Of a DNA stretch of 64,000 bases, positions 26,406-36,500 are shown one piece after another. The stretch covers positions 186,001-250,000 of the forward strand of contig NZ_JABBND010000005.1 of the NCBI RefSeq assembly GCF_012933465.1. Direction: 5' to 3'. A program made the translations under genes and the position numbers. Origin of the DNA: Actinomycetospora sp. TBRC 11914 (GTDB taxonomy: Bacteria > Actinomycetota > Actinomycetes > Mycobacteriales > Pseudonocardiaceae). Within the stretch, counting starts at the first letter, position 1, and each line of letters starts with the position of its first letter. The notes beneath the pieces are model-generated. The model ran no database searches. It saw nothing but the letters and a program-made list of their open reading frames with translations, and was not told where the DNA came from.

Positions 26406-27011
26406 ATGTCGGCCGGAGAGTTCGCCCGGGACGAGTCCGCCCCCGACGGTCAGCACGACCGGTTCGACGCCCTCCGACCGCAGGTGCCCCTCGAGCGCGT
26501 GCCGCGCGAGCGGTTCACGCTCCCCGGGACGCGGGGGCTGCGGCTGCGCTCCCGGGTGCTCATCGCGACGTGCAGCCCGACGACGCGGCCCTGGGCCGCG
26601 GTCGGCCTCTGCCTAGCGGGCCTGGTGGGCCTCTTCCTCCCCCTGCTGCGCGGGGTGACGGGGCACGGCTGGACGGCGATCGAGCTGGCCAAGGGCCCGA
26701 GCCTGGTCGCGCTCGGCGTCTTCGTGCTGCTGACGCTCGTCCCGGTGGTCGACCTGGTCCTCGGACGCGAGCGCCTGACCCCGTGGCTGGCGTTCCCCGC
26801 CGCGCTGGGCGTGCAGGTCTCGACGGCGCTCGCGGTCGTCGCCTCGGCCCGCGGGGCGGGAGGGCTGCACCCGGTCCTGTCGTCGGGTGTGACGGGCGTC
26901 GGCGCCGGGCTCGTGCTGCTGGTCGTCGCGGAGCTGGGGCTGGCGGTCGTCGGCGGGGTCGGGTTCGCGCGGCAGGCGGGGCGTCGTCGGTCGGGAGTCG
27001 CCGGCTGGTGA
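26406..27011 (+). CDS. Four-helix membrane protein of unknown function
   Basis: 201 residues from ATG 26406 (GGAGGG 6 bp upstream). The first 60 residues are soluble and charged. Four hydrophobic segments follow: starting WAAVGLCLAGLVGLFLP, SLVALGVFVLLTLVPVV, WLAFPAALGVQVSTALAVV and GAGLVLLVVAELGLAVVGG. No family motif is visible. Its stop codon (TGA 27009-27011) lies in a family-B terminator. It looks like a single-gene unit; I do not assign a function. Confidence 0.7.
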   Translation: MSAGEFARDESAPDGQHDRFDALRPQVPLERVPRERFTLPGTRGLRLRSRVLIATCSPTTRPWAAVGLCLAGLVGLFLPLLRGVTGHGWTAIELAKGPSLVALGVFVLLTLVPVVDLVLGRERLTPWLAFPAALGVQVSTALAVVASARGAGGLHPVLSSGVTGVGAGLVLLVVAELGLAVVGGVGFARQAGRRRSGVAGW

Positions 27012-27047
27012 GCACCGAGCGTCACCGTGACGACACCTTTTGCTCAC
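27008..27047. terminator. 40-bp family-B palindromic terminator, copy 2 (diverged)
   Basis: GTGAGCAC opens and GCTCAC closes the element; the interior differs from copies 1 and 3 but keeps GTC...GAC pairing. As in the other copies, the TGA of the opening arm is the stop codon of the upstream gene. Confidence 0.6.
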
Positions 27048-27151
27048 GCAGCGAAGCCACCTACCCGGGGAAAACTGTTCACCCACGACGGTGGTGATCC
27101 TCGTCAAGGGGTGCGGGCGTGCCGTTACCGATCTGTGATGGCATCGTCGGC

Positions 27152-27171
27152 CGGGGTCCCCGAGGACCCCG
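27152..27171. other. Hairpin in the 5' region of the GNAT-like gene
   Basis: CGGGGTCC (27152-27159) and GGACCCCG (27164-27171) form a perfect 8-bp stem with a CCGA loop, 28 bp upstream of ATG 27200. No U-tract follows. It may be an mRNA leader structure or a regulator site. Confidence 0.45.
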
Positions 27172-27199
27172 ACCCTCGCTCCCCGAGGAAAGGTCGTTG

Positions 27200-28006
27200 A
27201 TGACGGCACTGCAGCCCTACACCCCGGTCGACCCCCTGCCGCCGATCGAGCCGGTCGCGTCCCGGCTGCGCGACGACCGGTTCGTCGCCCTCGCCGACGG
27301 CCTGCAGCGGCGCGGTGGGCTGCGCGGCCGCGCCGGACGATTCACGGCGCGCGCCCGGGTGGCCGCGGCGCGGACCGCCCTCGCCCCGCGCGTCGCGGCT
27401 CCGCTCGCCGACCTGCCGCACGTCGCGGTGACGGTCCCGGACACCCGCAGCGGACGCCGGCTCGCGGCCAAGTACTCGGGCCGCGACCGCGGCGTGCCCC
27501 GCGACCTCGCCGTCTCCGTCCTCCCGCTCCCCGAGGAGCCCGAGGCCTACCTCCGCGGGAAGTCCAAGCAGGCGCTGCGCACCAACAGCCGCCGTGCCCG
27601 CGAGCAGGGCGTCACGTGCCGCACCATCGACCCCGTCGAGACCGCCCGCCGTCTCGAGCAGGTCGTCCCCGGTCCCTGGTACCAGGCGGTCGTGCCCGGC
27701 GCGGTGGCCGACCTGACCGCCGGGCTGTGCACCGGGTGGGTGGCCGAGGACGCCGAGGGCACCACCGAGGTCCTGGCCCTCACCAGCGCGGCCGGACCGC
27801 TCGCGCGCCTCGACCTCATGCTCTCCGCCCCGGGCCGGGAGGGCGACGCGCGCTACCTGCTCTCCGCCCACGTCGTCACCGAGCTCGCCGCGACGGACGC
27901 GCGCCTGCTCGCCGTCGAGGGTGCGCTGCTGCTCTCCCCCGGGCTGCGCCACTTCCAGCACCTGCTGGGCTTCGGACAGGCGGAGCTCGAGGTGCGGGTG
28001 GCCTGA
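27200..28006 (+). CDS. GNAT-like (possibly FemX-type) protein of unknown specificity
   Basis: 268 residues from ATG 27200, with GAGGAAAGG upstream; an in-frame ATG-like start at 27119 would be much longer and lacks one. The middle KSKQALRTNSRRAREQGVTC resembles the substrate-side helix of FemX/GNAT acyltransferases (K-x-RxxxRxA), followed by VVPGPWYQAVVPG. The C-terminal part has RLDLMLSAPGREGDARYLLS and LLLSPGLRHFQHLLGFGQAE, the end pattern of a GNAT fold. Its acyl donor and acceptor are unknown. It precedes the DinB gene on the same strand by 56 bp. Confidence 0.5.
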   Translation: MTALQPYTPVDPLPPIEPVASRLRDDRFVALADGLQRRGGLRGRAGRFTARARVAAARTALAPRVAAPLADLPHVAVTVPDTRSGRRLAAKYSGRDRGVPRDLAVSVLPLPEEPEAYLRGKSKQALRTNSRRAREQGVTCRTIDPVETARRLEQVVPGPWYQAVVPGAVADLTAGLCTGWVAEDAEGTTEVLALTSAAGPLARLDLMLSAPGREGDARYLLSAHVVTELAATDARLLAVEGALLLSPGLRHFQHLLGFGQAELEVRVA

Positions 28007-28062
28007 ACGCGTCGCGTGGGGTACTCCGGACGGGACATCCACCCGCGAGGAGGAGCTGACGC

Positions 28063-28575
28063 GTGAACAGCATCGACGTCCTGGTCGAGACCTTCGGCCG
28101 GGTCCGCGAGCACGTCCACGGCACCGTCGAGGGGCTCGACGAGAAGGCGCTGAACCTGCAGGTCGACGCCGAGGCCAACCCCATCGGCTGGCTCGTGTGG
28201 CATCTGACGCGGGTGCAGGACGACCACGTCGCGGAGCTCGCCGGGACCGAGCAGGCGTACACGGCCGACGGCTGGGCCGACCGCTTCGGCTTCGACCTGC
28301 CCCCGTCCTCCATCGGCTACGGGCACACCCCCGCCCAGGTCGCCGCCGTCCACGTCACCGACCCGGCGTTGCTCACCGGGTACTACGACGCGGTGCACGA
28401 CCGCACGCTCGCCTACCTGCGCACCCTCGCCGACGCCGACCTCGACGAGGTGATCGACGACCGCTGGGATCCGCCGGTGACCCGCGGTGTGCGGCTCGTC
28501 AGCGTCGCCGACGACGACATCCAGCACGCCGGTCAGGCGGCCTACGTCGCGGGGATCGCCCGACGCGGGTCGTGA
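28063..28575 (+). CDS. DinB/DUF664-family protein (possible mycothiol-dependent enzyme)
   Basis: 170 residues from GTG 28063 with GAGGAGGAG upstream. NPIGWLVWHLTRVQDDHVAE (about residues 43-62) and DDIQHAGQAAYVAGIARRG (about 150-168) carry His in the positions used for divalent metal binding in the four-helix DinB fold. In actinobacteria this group includes mycothiol-dependent isomerases and transferases, often used for detoxification. The substrate is not known. No signal peptide is present, so it is cytoplasmic. Confidence 0.85.
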   Translation: MNSIDVLVETFGRVREHVHGTVEGLDEKALNLQVDAEANPIGWLVWHLTRVQDDHVAELAGTEQAYTADGWADRFGFDLPPSSIGYGHTPAQVAAVHVTDPALLTGYYDAVHDRTLAYLRTLADADLDEVIDDRWDPPVTRGVRLVSVADDDIQHAGQAAYVAGIARRGS

Positions 28576-28769
28576 TCGGGTCCCGGGACCGCCCCGCCCG
28601 GCGAATGTGACCTGCGACACATCTACTGGCCAGGGCCGAACGGCCCAGCGGATCCCCGTCCCGATGAGCAGGCAATCCGTCCGACCGGAGAGGTGCAGGT
28701 CGGACAACGGTGCCCGAACCACGTTGCCCGGTTCCTCCGGTTCCTGGCGCTCCGTCCGCGGCACGAATC

Positions 28770-28799
28770 TTGCACTTGCTGATGATCTCCGGATATGAG
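28770..28799 (+). promoter_or_regulatory. Candidate promoter for the acetate transporter gene
   Basis: TTGCAC (28770-28775) and TATGAG (28794-28799) are separated by 18 bp and lie 68 bp before ATG 28867. They match SigA-type -35 and -10 hexamers reasonably and stand out in an otherwise GC-rich gap. Position and sequence only; no direct evidence. Confidence 0.4.
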
Positions 28800-28866
28800 G
28801 TGCGCGTAACCCGTCGCCCGACCGGGCATGTGACGGGCCACACCCACACCCGAGGGAAGGACGTCG

Positions 28867-29490
28867 ATGTCCACGACCGTCAACGAGCCCGGAGCCGTCA
28901 CCACCGGTGACGTCGCCGCCGATCCCACGAGGGGGTTCGCCGACCCCGGTCCGCTGGGCCTCGCGGCCTTCGCGCTGACCACCTTCCTGCTGAGCCTGTT
29001 CAACGCGGGCATCGCCCCGGAGAACCTGGAGAAGACGGTCCTCCCGCTCGCGTTGTTCTACGGCGGGCTCGCCCAGCTCATCGCCGGCCTGTTCGAGTTC
29101 CGCAAGGCCAACACCTTCGGCGCGACGGCGTTCGTCTCCTACGGGGCGTTCTGGCTGTCGTTCGCGGCGTTCGTGCAGTTCGTCGAGCCGGCGATCCCCG
29201 AGTCGAGCGCCAAGACCGCGACCGGGCTCTTCCTGCTCGGCTGGGCGATCTTCACGCTCTACATGTTCGTCGCGTCGCTGCGCACCAACGGTGCCCTCAT
29301 CGCGGTGTTCGCGTTCCTGTTCCTGACGTTCCTGTTCCTGGTGCTCGGGACGCTGGCCGGCGTCTCGTCGCTCGCGACGATCGGCGGGATCCTCGGCATC
29401 GTCACGGCGATCGCCGCCTGGTACGCGTCGTTCGCGGTGGTGACGAACTCGACCTACGGTCGCACCGTGCTGCCGGTCGGCCCCCGGTAG
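28867..29490 (+). CDS. satP: Acetate/succinate transporter of the GPR1/FUN34/YaaH (SatP) family
   Basis: 207 residues from ATG 28867 with GAGGGAAGG upstream. Residues about 20-40 carry the family motif (FADPGPLGLAAFALTTFLLS, from the NPAPLGL-type signature). Six hydrophobic helices follow, including LFYGGLAQLIAGLFEFRKAN, which is the second conserved motif of the family. These proteins import acetate and other small acids by proton symport or channel-like flow through the inner membrane. The gene appears alone. It ends upstream of a family-B terminator shared with the convergent binding-protein gene. Confidence 0.93.
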   Translation: MSTTVNEPGAVTTGDVAADPTRGFADPGPLGLAAFALTTFLLSLFNAGIAPENLEKTVLPLALFYGGLAQLIAGLFEFRKANTFGATAFVSYGAFWLSFAAFVQFVEPAIPESSAKTATGLFLLGWAIFTLYMFVASLRTNGALIAVFAFLFLTFLFLVLGTLAGVSSLATIGGILGIVTAIAAWYASFAVVTNSTYGRTVLPVGPR

Positions 29491-29500
29491 GTGCGCTTCG

Positions 29501-29550
29501 CGCTCGTGAGCACTAACTGTCGGTATAGCGACAGTTAGTGCTCACGAGCG
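29501..29550. terminator. Family-B palindromic terminator, copy 3 (perfect 22-bp arms)
   Basis: The arms 29501-29522 and 29529-29550 are perfect inverted repeats (CGCTCGTGAGCAC..., 22 bp) around GTATAG; the 40-bp core 29506-29545 matches copy 1. The TGA of the right arm (29542-29544 on the minus strand) is the stop of the siderophore-binding protein gene. It also follows the transporter gene closely, so it likely terminates both. Confidence 0.85.
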
Positions 29551-30528
29551 GAGCACCTGCTCGAGCGTCGTGAGCACGGCGTCGCCCTGGCGGTAGTGCG
29601 TCGTGTAGTAGTTCGGCAGCGGGAACGCCCGGCCGGCGCGGACCGCCGGTAGCGCGGCGAAGGCCGGCTGGGCGAGCAGCGTCCTCGTGCTCGCCTCGAC
29701 CTGACCCTGCGCGTCGGCGAGGTAGAGCAGGACGTCGCAGTCGGCGAGCTGCGAGGCCTGCTCGTAGGACAGCCGCGCTCCTGCACCCCGCTTCCCGGCC
29801 GTCGCCTGGCCGAAGCGGGCCCCGGCGTCGGCGAGGACGACCCCGCTCCACGAGGTCGGGTAGTCCGCGAAGAACGCCCCGCCGGAGCTGCCGCGGACCA
29901 GGCCCCAGGTCGTGCGCCCGAGTGTCGCCGCGAACCGTTCCCTGATCGCCGCCGCGTGCTGGGCGTACTGCGCCGCCACCTGCCGGCCCTGCGGGAGCCG
30001 GTCGACGGCGTCGGCCGTCGCGAGGGCCCGCTGCTTCCACGTCCCCGGCTCGCTGCCGGCGTCGAAGAGCGCGTACGGCGCGATCTGCCCCAGGTCCGCC
30101 TCGAGCCCCGGCTGCATCGTCGGGACCTTGGTGCCGAGGACGAGGTCCGGGTTCGCCGCGGCGAGAGCCTCGACGTTGATCGAGGTCGGCTGGCCGAGCT
30201 TGGGGATCGCGTCGTAGGCCTGCTGGTAGGGCGCGTACACCCCGCCGACGGTCGCCTGCGCGGTCGCGACCGGCGTGACGCCGACGTCGAGCAGCGCGTA
30301 GGTCGTGTAGAAGTCGATGCACGCCACCCGCTGCGGGTTCGCCGGGATCGTCACGGGCCCGTTCGCGGCCTGGATCTGCCGCGTGGGGCCCTGGATCCCG
30401 CTGCCGCCGCCCGTGTCGCCCCCGCCGCACGCGGCCAGCGCGCCGACGGCGGCGATCCCCCCGAGTCCGGCGAGGAACCCGCGGCGCGAGACGCCGGGCG
30501 GCACGGGCAGGGAGCGGGGGGACGTCAC
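29542..30528 (-). CDS. Iron-siderophore ABC transporter substrate-binding lipoprotein
   Basis: 328 residues from GTG 30528, overlapping the stop of the large NRPS by four bases (GTGA). The start has a Tat-like SRRGFLAG and a lipobox (GALAACGGG), so it is a lipoprotein on the outside of the membrane. The mature protein has the two-lobed periplasmic-binding fold of class III (FepB/FhuD-type): [19 protein letters not shown] and [20 protein letters not shown]. It would capture the ferric siderophore and hand it to FepDG. Being coupled to the NRPS supports a role in recovering the cluster product. Confidence 0.92.
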   Translation of the reverse strand: MTSPRSLPVPPGVSRRGFLAGLGGIAAVGALAACGGGDTGGGSGIQGPTRQIQAANGPVTIPANPQRVACIDFYTTYALLDVGVTPVATAQATVGGVYAPYQQAYDAIPKLGQPTSINVEALAAANPDLVLGTKVPTMQPGLEADLGQIAPYALFDAGSEPGTWKQRALATADAVDRLPQGRQVAAQYAQHAAAIRERFAATLGRTTWGLVRGSSGGAFFADYPTSWSGVVLADAGARFGQATAGKRGAGARLSYEQASQLADCDVLLYLADAQGQVEASTRTLLAQPAFAALPAVRAGRAFPLPNYYTTHYRQGDAVLTTLEQVLRS

Positions 30529-33500
30529 GGAATCTCCTCGGGATCAAGTGCTCGGGTCAGCGTCTGATGGACGTGCTCGGCGACGCGCTCCACCGCACCG
30601 GGCCGCAGCAGACCGAGGTGCGTCGCGTCGACCGTGACGAACCGGGCGTCGGCCGGCAGGACGGGCGCCCAGAGCTCACGCGCGCGCTCCGGGGCACCGT
30701 CAGGAACGACGCGTTCCTGACGCCGGCCGGGCTCCCCCGCGGCGACGACGACGGTGACCGCCAGGCGGGCGTCGGTCGGGAGCGGCCGCGGGGTGTGCGC
30801 GGCCAGGTGCGCGCGCGCGTGCTCGACGTGGCGGACGGCGCCCGCGAGGACCGGCGGCGGGTAGAGCGCGGCGAGGTCGGGACGGGCGGCGACCGCCGCG
30901 GCGAGCCCGTCTGGGTCCTCGACCGGCCCGACCCCGAGCACGCCGCCGAGGAAGGCCGCCGCCGGCCCCTGTCCGTCGGACACGGTCTGCGCGGGCCCGG
31001 GTCCGGTCGCCGGACCGAGGCCGGCGCGATCCGTGCCGGAACGACCGGGTCGTGGCGACTCGGTCGCCCCACGGCGGTTCTCGTCGCCGGTCGCCTCGCC
31101 GGCCCCGGACGGACCTGCCCCGGGCCACGCGTCGAGCAGCACCAGCGACGCGACCCGCCCCCGCGACGACGCCGCGACCGCCTGCGCGAGCACCCCGCCG
31201 TAGGACCACCCGACGAGGTCCACCACCCCGCCCAGCTCGTCGATCCGCGCGAGCACGTCGGCCACCGCCGCGCCCAGGTCCGGCGCGGCCACCGACGCGT
31301 CCGCCAGCTCGGGGGCCTGCAGCGCCCACACCGCGCGGTCGGCCGGCAGCGCCCCCGCCAGCGGGCCGAACGGCAGCGCGACCCCACCCGCGCCGGGCAG
31401 CAGCAGCACCGGGCGGCCGCCGGCCCGCCGCAGCGGGACCAGGCGCGGCGCCGCGCCGCCCTCGCCGTCGTCGGGACCCGGGCGCCCCCGCACCAGCTCG
31501 GCCACCTCCGCGGCCGACGGCCGCCGCAGCAGCTCCCCCACCGACACGGTGACGCCGAGCCGTTCGCGCAGCCGCGTCCGCAGCGCGGCGAGCAGCAGCG
31601 AGTGCCCGCCGAGATCGGCGAACCCGGCGTGGACGTCGGGGGGCGCGTCGAGGTCCAGGACGTCGGCGTAGACCTGCGCGACCGCGCGCTCCGCGTCGTC
31701 GCGGGGCGGGGTCCCGGCCGGGCTCGACGACGGGGGCTCCGGCAGGGCAGCGCGGTCGGTCTTGCCGGAGGGCAGCGTCGGGATCCCGTCGACGACGACG
31801 AGGTCCGCGGGCACCATCGGGGCCGGCAGCACCGACGTGAGGTGCCGGCGCACGACGTCGAGGCTCGTCCCGCGGCGCGCCCCGGCGAGCACCAGCCACG
31901 CCACCAGCCGCCGGGTCCCGCCGGGTGCGGGGCGGGTGTCCGCGACCGCCCGCGCGACGCCGGGCGCGCCGGCCACGGCGGCGGCCACCTCGCCGAGCTC
32001 GATCCGGTGTCCCCGGATCTTGACCTGGTCGTCGGCGCGGCCGAGGTGGTCCAGCCGCCCGTCGGGCAGGCGGCGCACCACGTCGCCGGTGCGGTACAGG
32101 CGGGCGCCGGGCTCGTCGGCGAAGGGGTCGGCGACGAAGCGTTCGGCGGTCAGGTCCGGACGTCCCAGGTAACCGCGGGCGAGCCCCGCCCCGCCGAGGT
32201 AGAGCTCGCCCACCCCGCCGGGCGGGACCGGCCGCAGCGCGGGGTCGAGGACCAGCGCGCGGGTGTTCGGGTCCGGCACCCCGATCGGCACCCGGCCGCT
32301 CGCCCCCGACGTCGGGTCGGTCTCGCCCAGCGTCGAGTTCACGGCCACCTCGGTGGGCCCGTAGGCGTTGAACACCCGCAGCCGGCCCGCCCACCGCTCG
32401 GTCACCGCCGGCGGCACGGCCTCCGTCCCGACCAGCAGCACCGCGCCCTCGGGCAGCGCCGCGTCGGCCGGCAGGGCCGCGACCAGCGCGGGCGGGAGGA
32501 TCATGACGTCGCCGCGGCCCACGTCGTGCTCGGCGAGGAAGTCGGTGAGCGCGTGGTCGGGCAGCCGTACCCGCGAGGGCGCGACGACGAGGGTGGCGCC
32601 GACCCCGAGCGCCATCGTCAGCTCCCAGAACGCCACGTCGAACCCGGGTGAGGCGAACTGCAGCACCCGCGCCCCGGGCCGCAGGCCGAGCCGCCCGGTC
32701 GCCGTCGCGATCAGCGAGGGCACGACGCGGTGGGGCACGACGACGCCCTTGGGCCGCCCCGTCGAGCCCGAGGTGTGGATGACGTAGGCGGCGTGGTCCG
32801 GGGAGAGCTCGACGGTCGGGGCCACCGCATCGGGCAGGTCCTCGACGCAGAGCAGTTCGACGTCCTCGAGCGGCAGGTCCGCGGCGACGGCGCGGGTGGT
32901 GACGACGAGCCGCACCCCCGCGTCGGCGGCGGTGAACCGGAGCCGGTCGGCCGGGTAGTCGGGGTCCAGGGGCAGGTAGGCCGTCCCGGCGCGCAGCACC
33001 CCGGCGAGGCCGGCGACGAGGTCGGGCGTGCGCGGCAGCGCGACCCCGACGACGTCCTCCGGCCCGCTCCCCCGCGCCGCCAGCGCCGCCGCGATCGCCG
33101 CGGTCCGGGCGTCGAGCTCGCGGTAGGTCCACCTCACGGTGCCGTCCGGGGTCTCCCCGACGACGGCGGGCGCGTCCGGCCGCGTCGCGACCTGCGCGGC
33201 GAACCACGTGGGCCACGGGTCGGTGCCCGCGTCCACGGCGGTGTCGTTCCAGTCGTGCACCACCAGCCGCCGCTCGGCCTCCCCCAGCGGGTCGATCCGG
33301 CCGACCGGCAGGGACTCGCCGTCGGCCATCGTCGTGAGCACCCGCGCGAGCCGGGCGGCCCACGCGGCGCCCTCGGCGTCGTCGAGGTGGTGGGCGACGT
33401 GCACGTCGAGCCCGTCGGTCCCGGCCGCCACCACGCAGAGCGGGTAGTGGGTGCCGTCCTCGGCGGCGACGCGGCCGACCCCGATCCCGGCCGGCCCGGC

Positions 33501-36500
33501 GAGCGCCGCCCCGTCGACGGGATAGTTCTCGACGACCAGGAGGGTGTCGGCGAGCTGGGTGTGCCCGGCGGCGCGGGTGATGCGGGCGAGGCCGACGTGC
33601 GTGCGGTCGGCCAGCGCCGCCTGCTCGTCGCGGACCTGCTCGAGGAGGGTCCCGACGCGGGTCGACGGGGCCGGCCGCACCCGCACCGGGACGGTGTCGA
33701 TGAACAGCCCCACGGTGCCGGTGTCCTCGCCGCCGCGCCCGGACACCGTCTGGAGCAGGACGACGTCGCCAGTCCCGGTCGCCCAGCCGAGGACGATCCC
33801 CCACGCGACCTGGAGCAGCGTCGCGGGCGTGACCCGACGACGGCGGGCGAGGGCGCGCAGACCGTGCCGGGTCCGGTCGTCGAGGGTGACGGGGGTGCGG
33901 GCCGGTACGGGGTCGTCGACGACGTCCTGCGGCGCCACCAGCGTGGGCCCGGCCAGTCCGGCGAGGTGCTCCCGCCAGGCGTCGAGATCCTCGGCGGGGT
34001 CGCGGGCGGCCAGCCGGGCGAGGTGGTCGCGGTGCGCCGGGGCGGGGCGGGCGGGGGCGCGGCGGGCCCAGGTGTCGAGCAGGTCGCGCACGAGGATCGG
34101 CATCGACCAGCCGTCCACGGCGACGTGGTGGACAGTGAGCACGAGGTGGTGGCGGTCGGCACCGCGGACGAGGGTGGCGCGCAGCAGGGGGCCGCGGGCG
34201 AGGTCGAAGGTGCGCCGGTCGTCGGCCCGCACCTGCGCGAGGGGAACCCTCGTGTCCGTAGAGCGACCGGATGTTCCCCTCGCGTCGGTCGGGTGGTCGA
34301 GCTCGACGACGCGGAACGCCCCGTGGGGCGGGTCGGCGAGCACGACGGCGAGGGGGCGGCCGTCGGCGCCGGCGGGCAGGACCGTGCGCAGGGCGTCGTG
34401 CCGGGCGACGGTCGCGGTCACCGCCTCGCCCAGCGCGCCGACGGATTCGTCGTCGAGGTCGCCGGACAGCGGCAGCGTGAGCTGGATCGTGTAGGGGTCC
34501 GAGCCCTCGCCGCCGCGGAGCATCAGCCCCTCGGCGAGCGGGGCGGGCGGGAGGACGTCGACGACCCGGGCCGGGGCGACGACGCCGAGCACCCGCTCCA
34601 GGTCCTGCTCGTCGAGGGGGGCGGTGACGGCGGCCGGGGTCGGGTTGGCGAGCACGCCCAGGTCGTGGCCGGGGAGTGCGGCGAGCGCTGGGAGGGCGTC
34701 GGCAAGGGCGTCGAGGAGCGCGTCGACGTCGTCGTCGTGCAGGGTCGGCCCCGGCCACGCGGCGCGCACGACGAGGTCGTCGCCCTCGAGGACCGTGTCG
34801 AGGGTGAGGTGGGCCGGGGTCGGGCGGTCGGGGTCGCCGCCGCCGTGCAGGCCCGGGGCCTCGGGGGCGGGGTCGCCGGGGCGCGTCGCACCGGGGACGA
34901 CGGCGGGCGCGCGCCCCAGGTGGTTGAGGACCACCTCGGGCGGCGGCAGCGCGCCCAGCACGCGCGCGCCCTCGTCGTCGAGGTGGCGCAGCACCCCGAA
35001 CGCCGAGTCCGGACCGGGCAGCCCGTGGCGGGCCGTGACGACGCGGCGCAGCACGCGGGCCAGGAGCACGAACGGCCGGTTCGTGACCATCGAGGGTGCC
35101 GAACCGGCCGTTCGTCCCGGCAGGTCGGGCGGGTATGGCGGGTCCGGCAGCTCGAGCCCGCGCAGGTCCACCCGGACCGGGACGACCGTGGTGAACCAGC
35201 CGACCGCGTCGGACCCGGCCCCGCCGTCCCCGCGCCCGTGCCCCTCGACCTCGACGACCAGCGGCCCACCCCGCCCGACCCGGCCGGCCGCGAGGGCCAG
35301 CGCGGCGAGCACGACGTCCTCGCCGGTCCCGCCGACGAGCGCGCCCGCCGCGGTGAGCCCGGCCGCGCCGGCGATCCGGCGTTCGCGGCGGTGCAGGGCG
35401 GCGGCGACGTCGCGGGTGGGGTCGAGCGGGCCGCGCAGCGGCAGGGCGGGCGCGTCGCGGCGCAGGACGGCGGCCCAGCCGGGGAGCTGGTCGCGGAGTG
35501 CGGCGGCCCCCTCGGCGAGCCGGCGGGCGTGCGCGAGGTAGCCGGGGGCGGGTGCCGGGTCGGGGTCGGTCAGGTCCCGGGCGAGGCGCTGCCAGGACAC
35601 GGCGTCGACGGCGACGTGGTGCGCGACGAGCACGAGCCGCCCCGCCCCGCCGTCGCCACCGCCGTCCCCGACGACGTGGACCGCCTCGAGCACGTGCCCG
35701 CGCTCCGGGTCGAGCCGGTCCGCGGCCCGGGCGGCCTCGTCGTCCAGCACCGCGGCGAGGTCGCGGTCTCCGGCGTCGACCCGGCGCAGCGCGACCTCGC
35801 CGGGTTCGGTCCGCACCATCCTGTGCGCTGTGAGGTCGACGCGCACCGACAGCGCGGGGTGCCGGGCGAGGAGGCCCGTGAGGGTGCGGCGCAGCTGCTC
35901 GGTGTCGCCCTCGACCACGAACGCCCGCCACTGGTGGAACCGCCGCCACGGACCGGCCGCGACGAGGGCCTGCGCGACGGGGAGCAGCGGGGCGTCGTCG
36001 GGGTCGGTCGCGGTGGCCGGCTGCTCCGTCGGCGTCCCGGCGACGGCGGCCAGCGCGGCGACCGTGCGCTGCTGGAGCACCTGCCGCGGGGTGACGACGA
36101 CGCCGGCCGCCCGTGCCCGGGCGACCACCGCGATCGCGAGGATGCTGTCGCCGCCGAGGGCGAGGAAGTCGGCGTCGACGGGCACGGCGTCGACGCCGAG
36201 CACCTCGCCGACGGCGCCGGCCAGCGACGCCTCCACCGCGCCCGCTGGACCCCGGCCGGCGTCGTCGGGACCCGTGGTCGGATCCGGCAGCGCGCCGCGG
36301 TCGACCTTGCCGCTCGGCGAGAGCGGCACCGCGTCCACGACGGCGAGGGCGCGGGGGACCATGTGCTCGGGGAGGCGGTCGGCGACGCCGGCGAGGAGGG
36401 CGTCGCGGTCGATGTCCGCGCCGGGCGCGGGGACGACGTGGGCGACGAGGCGGACGGCGCCGGCGGGGGTCGTGCGCACCGAGGCGACGGCCTGCCCGAC

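Noticed and set aside
28017-28027. GGGGTACTCCG, also seen at about 62224, as a SigB-type -10 box (GGGTAC)
   Set aside because: No matching -35 (GTTT-like) sequence at the right distance in either place.
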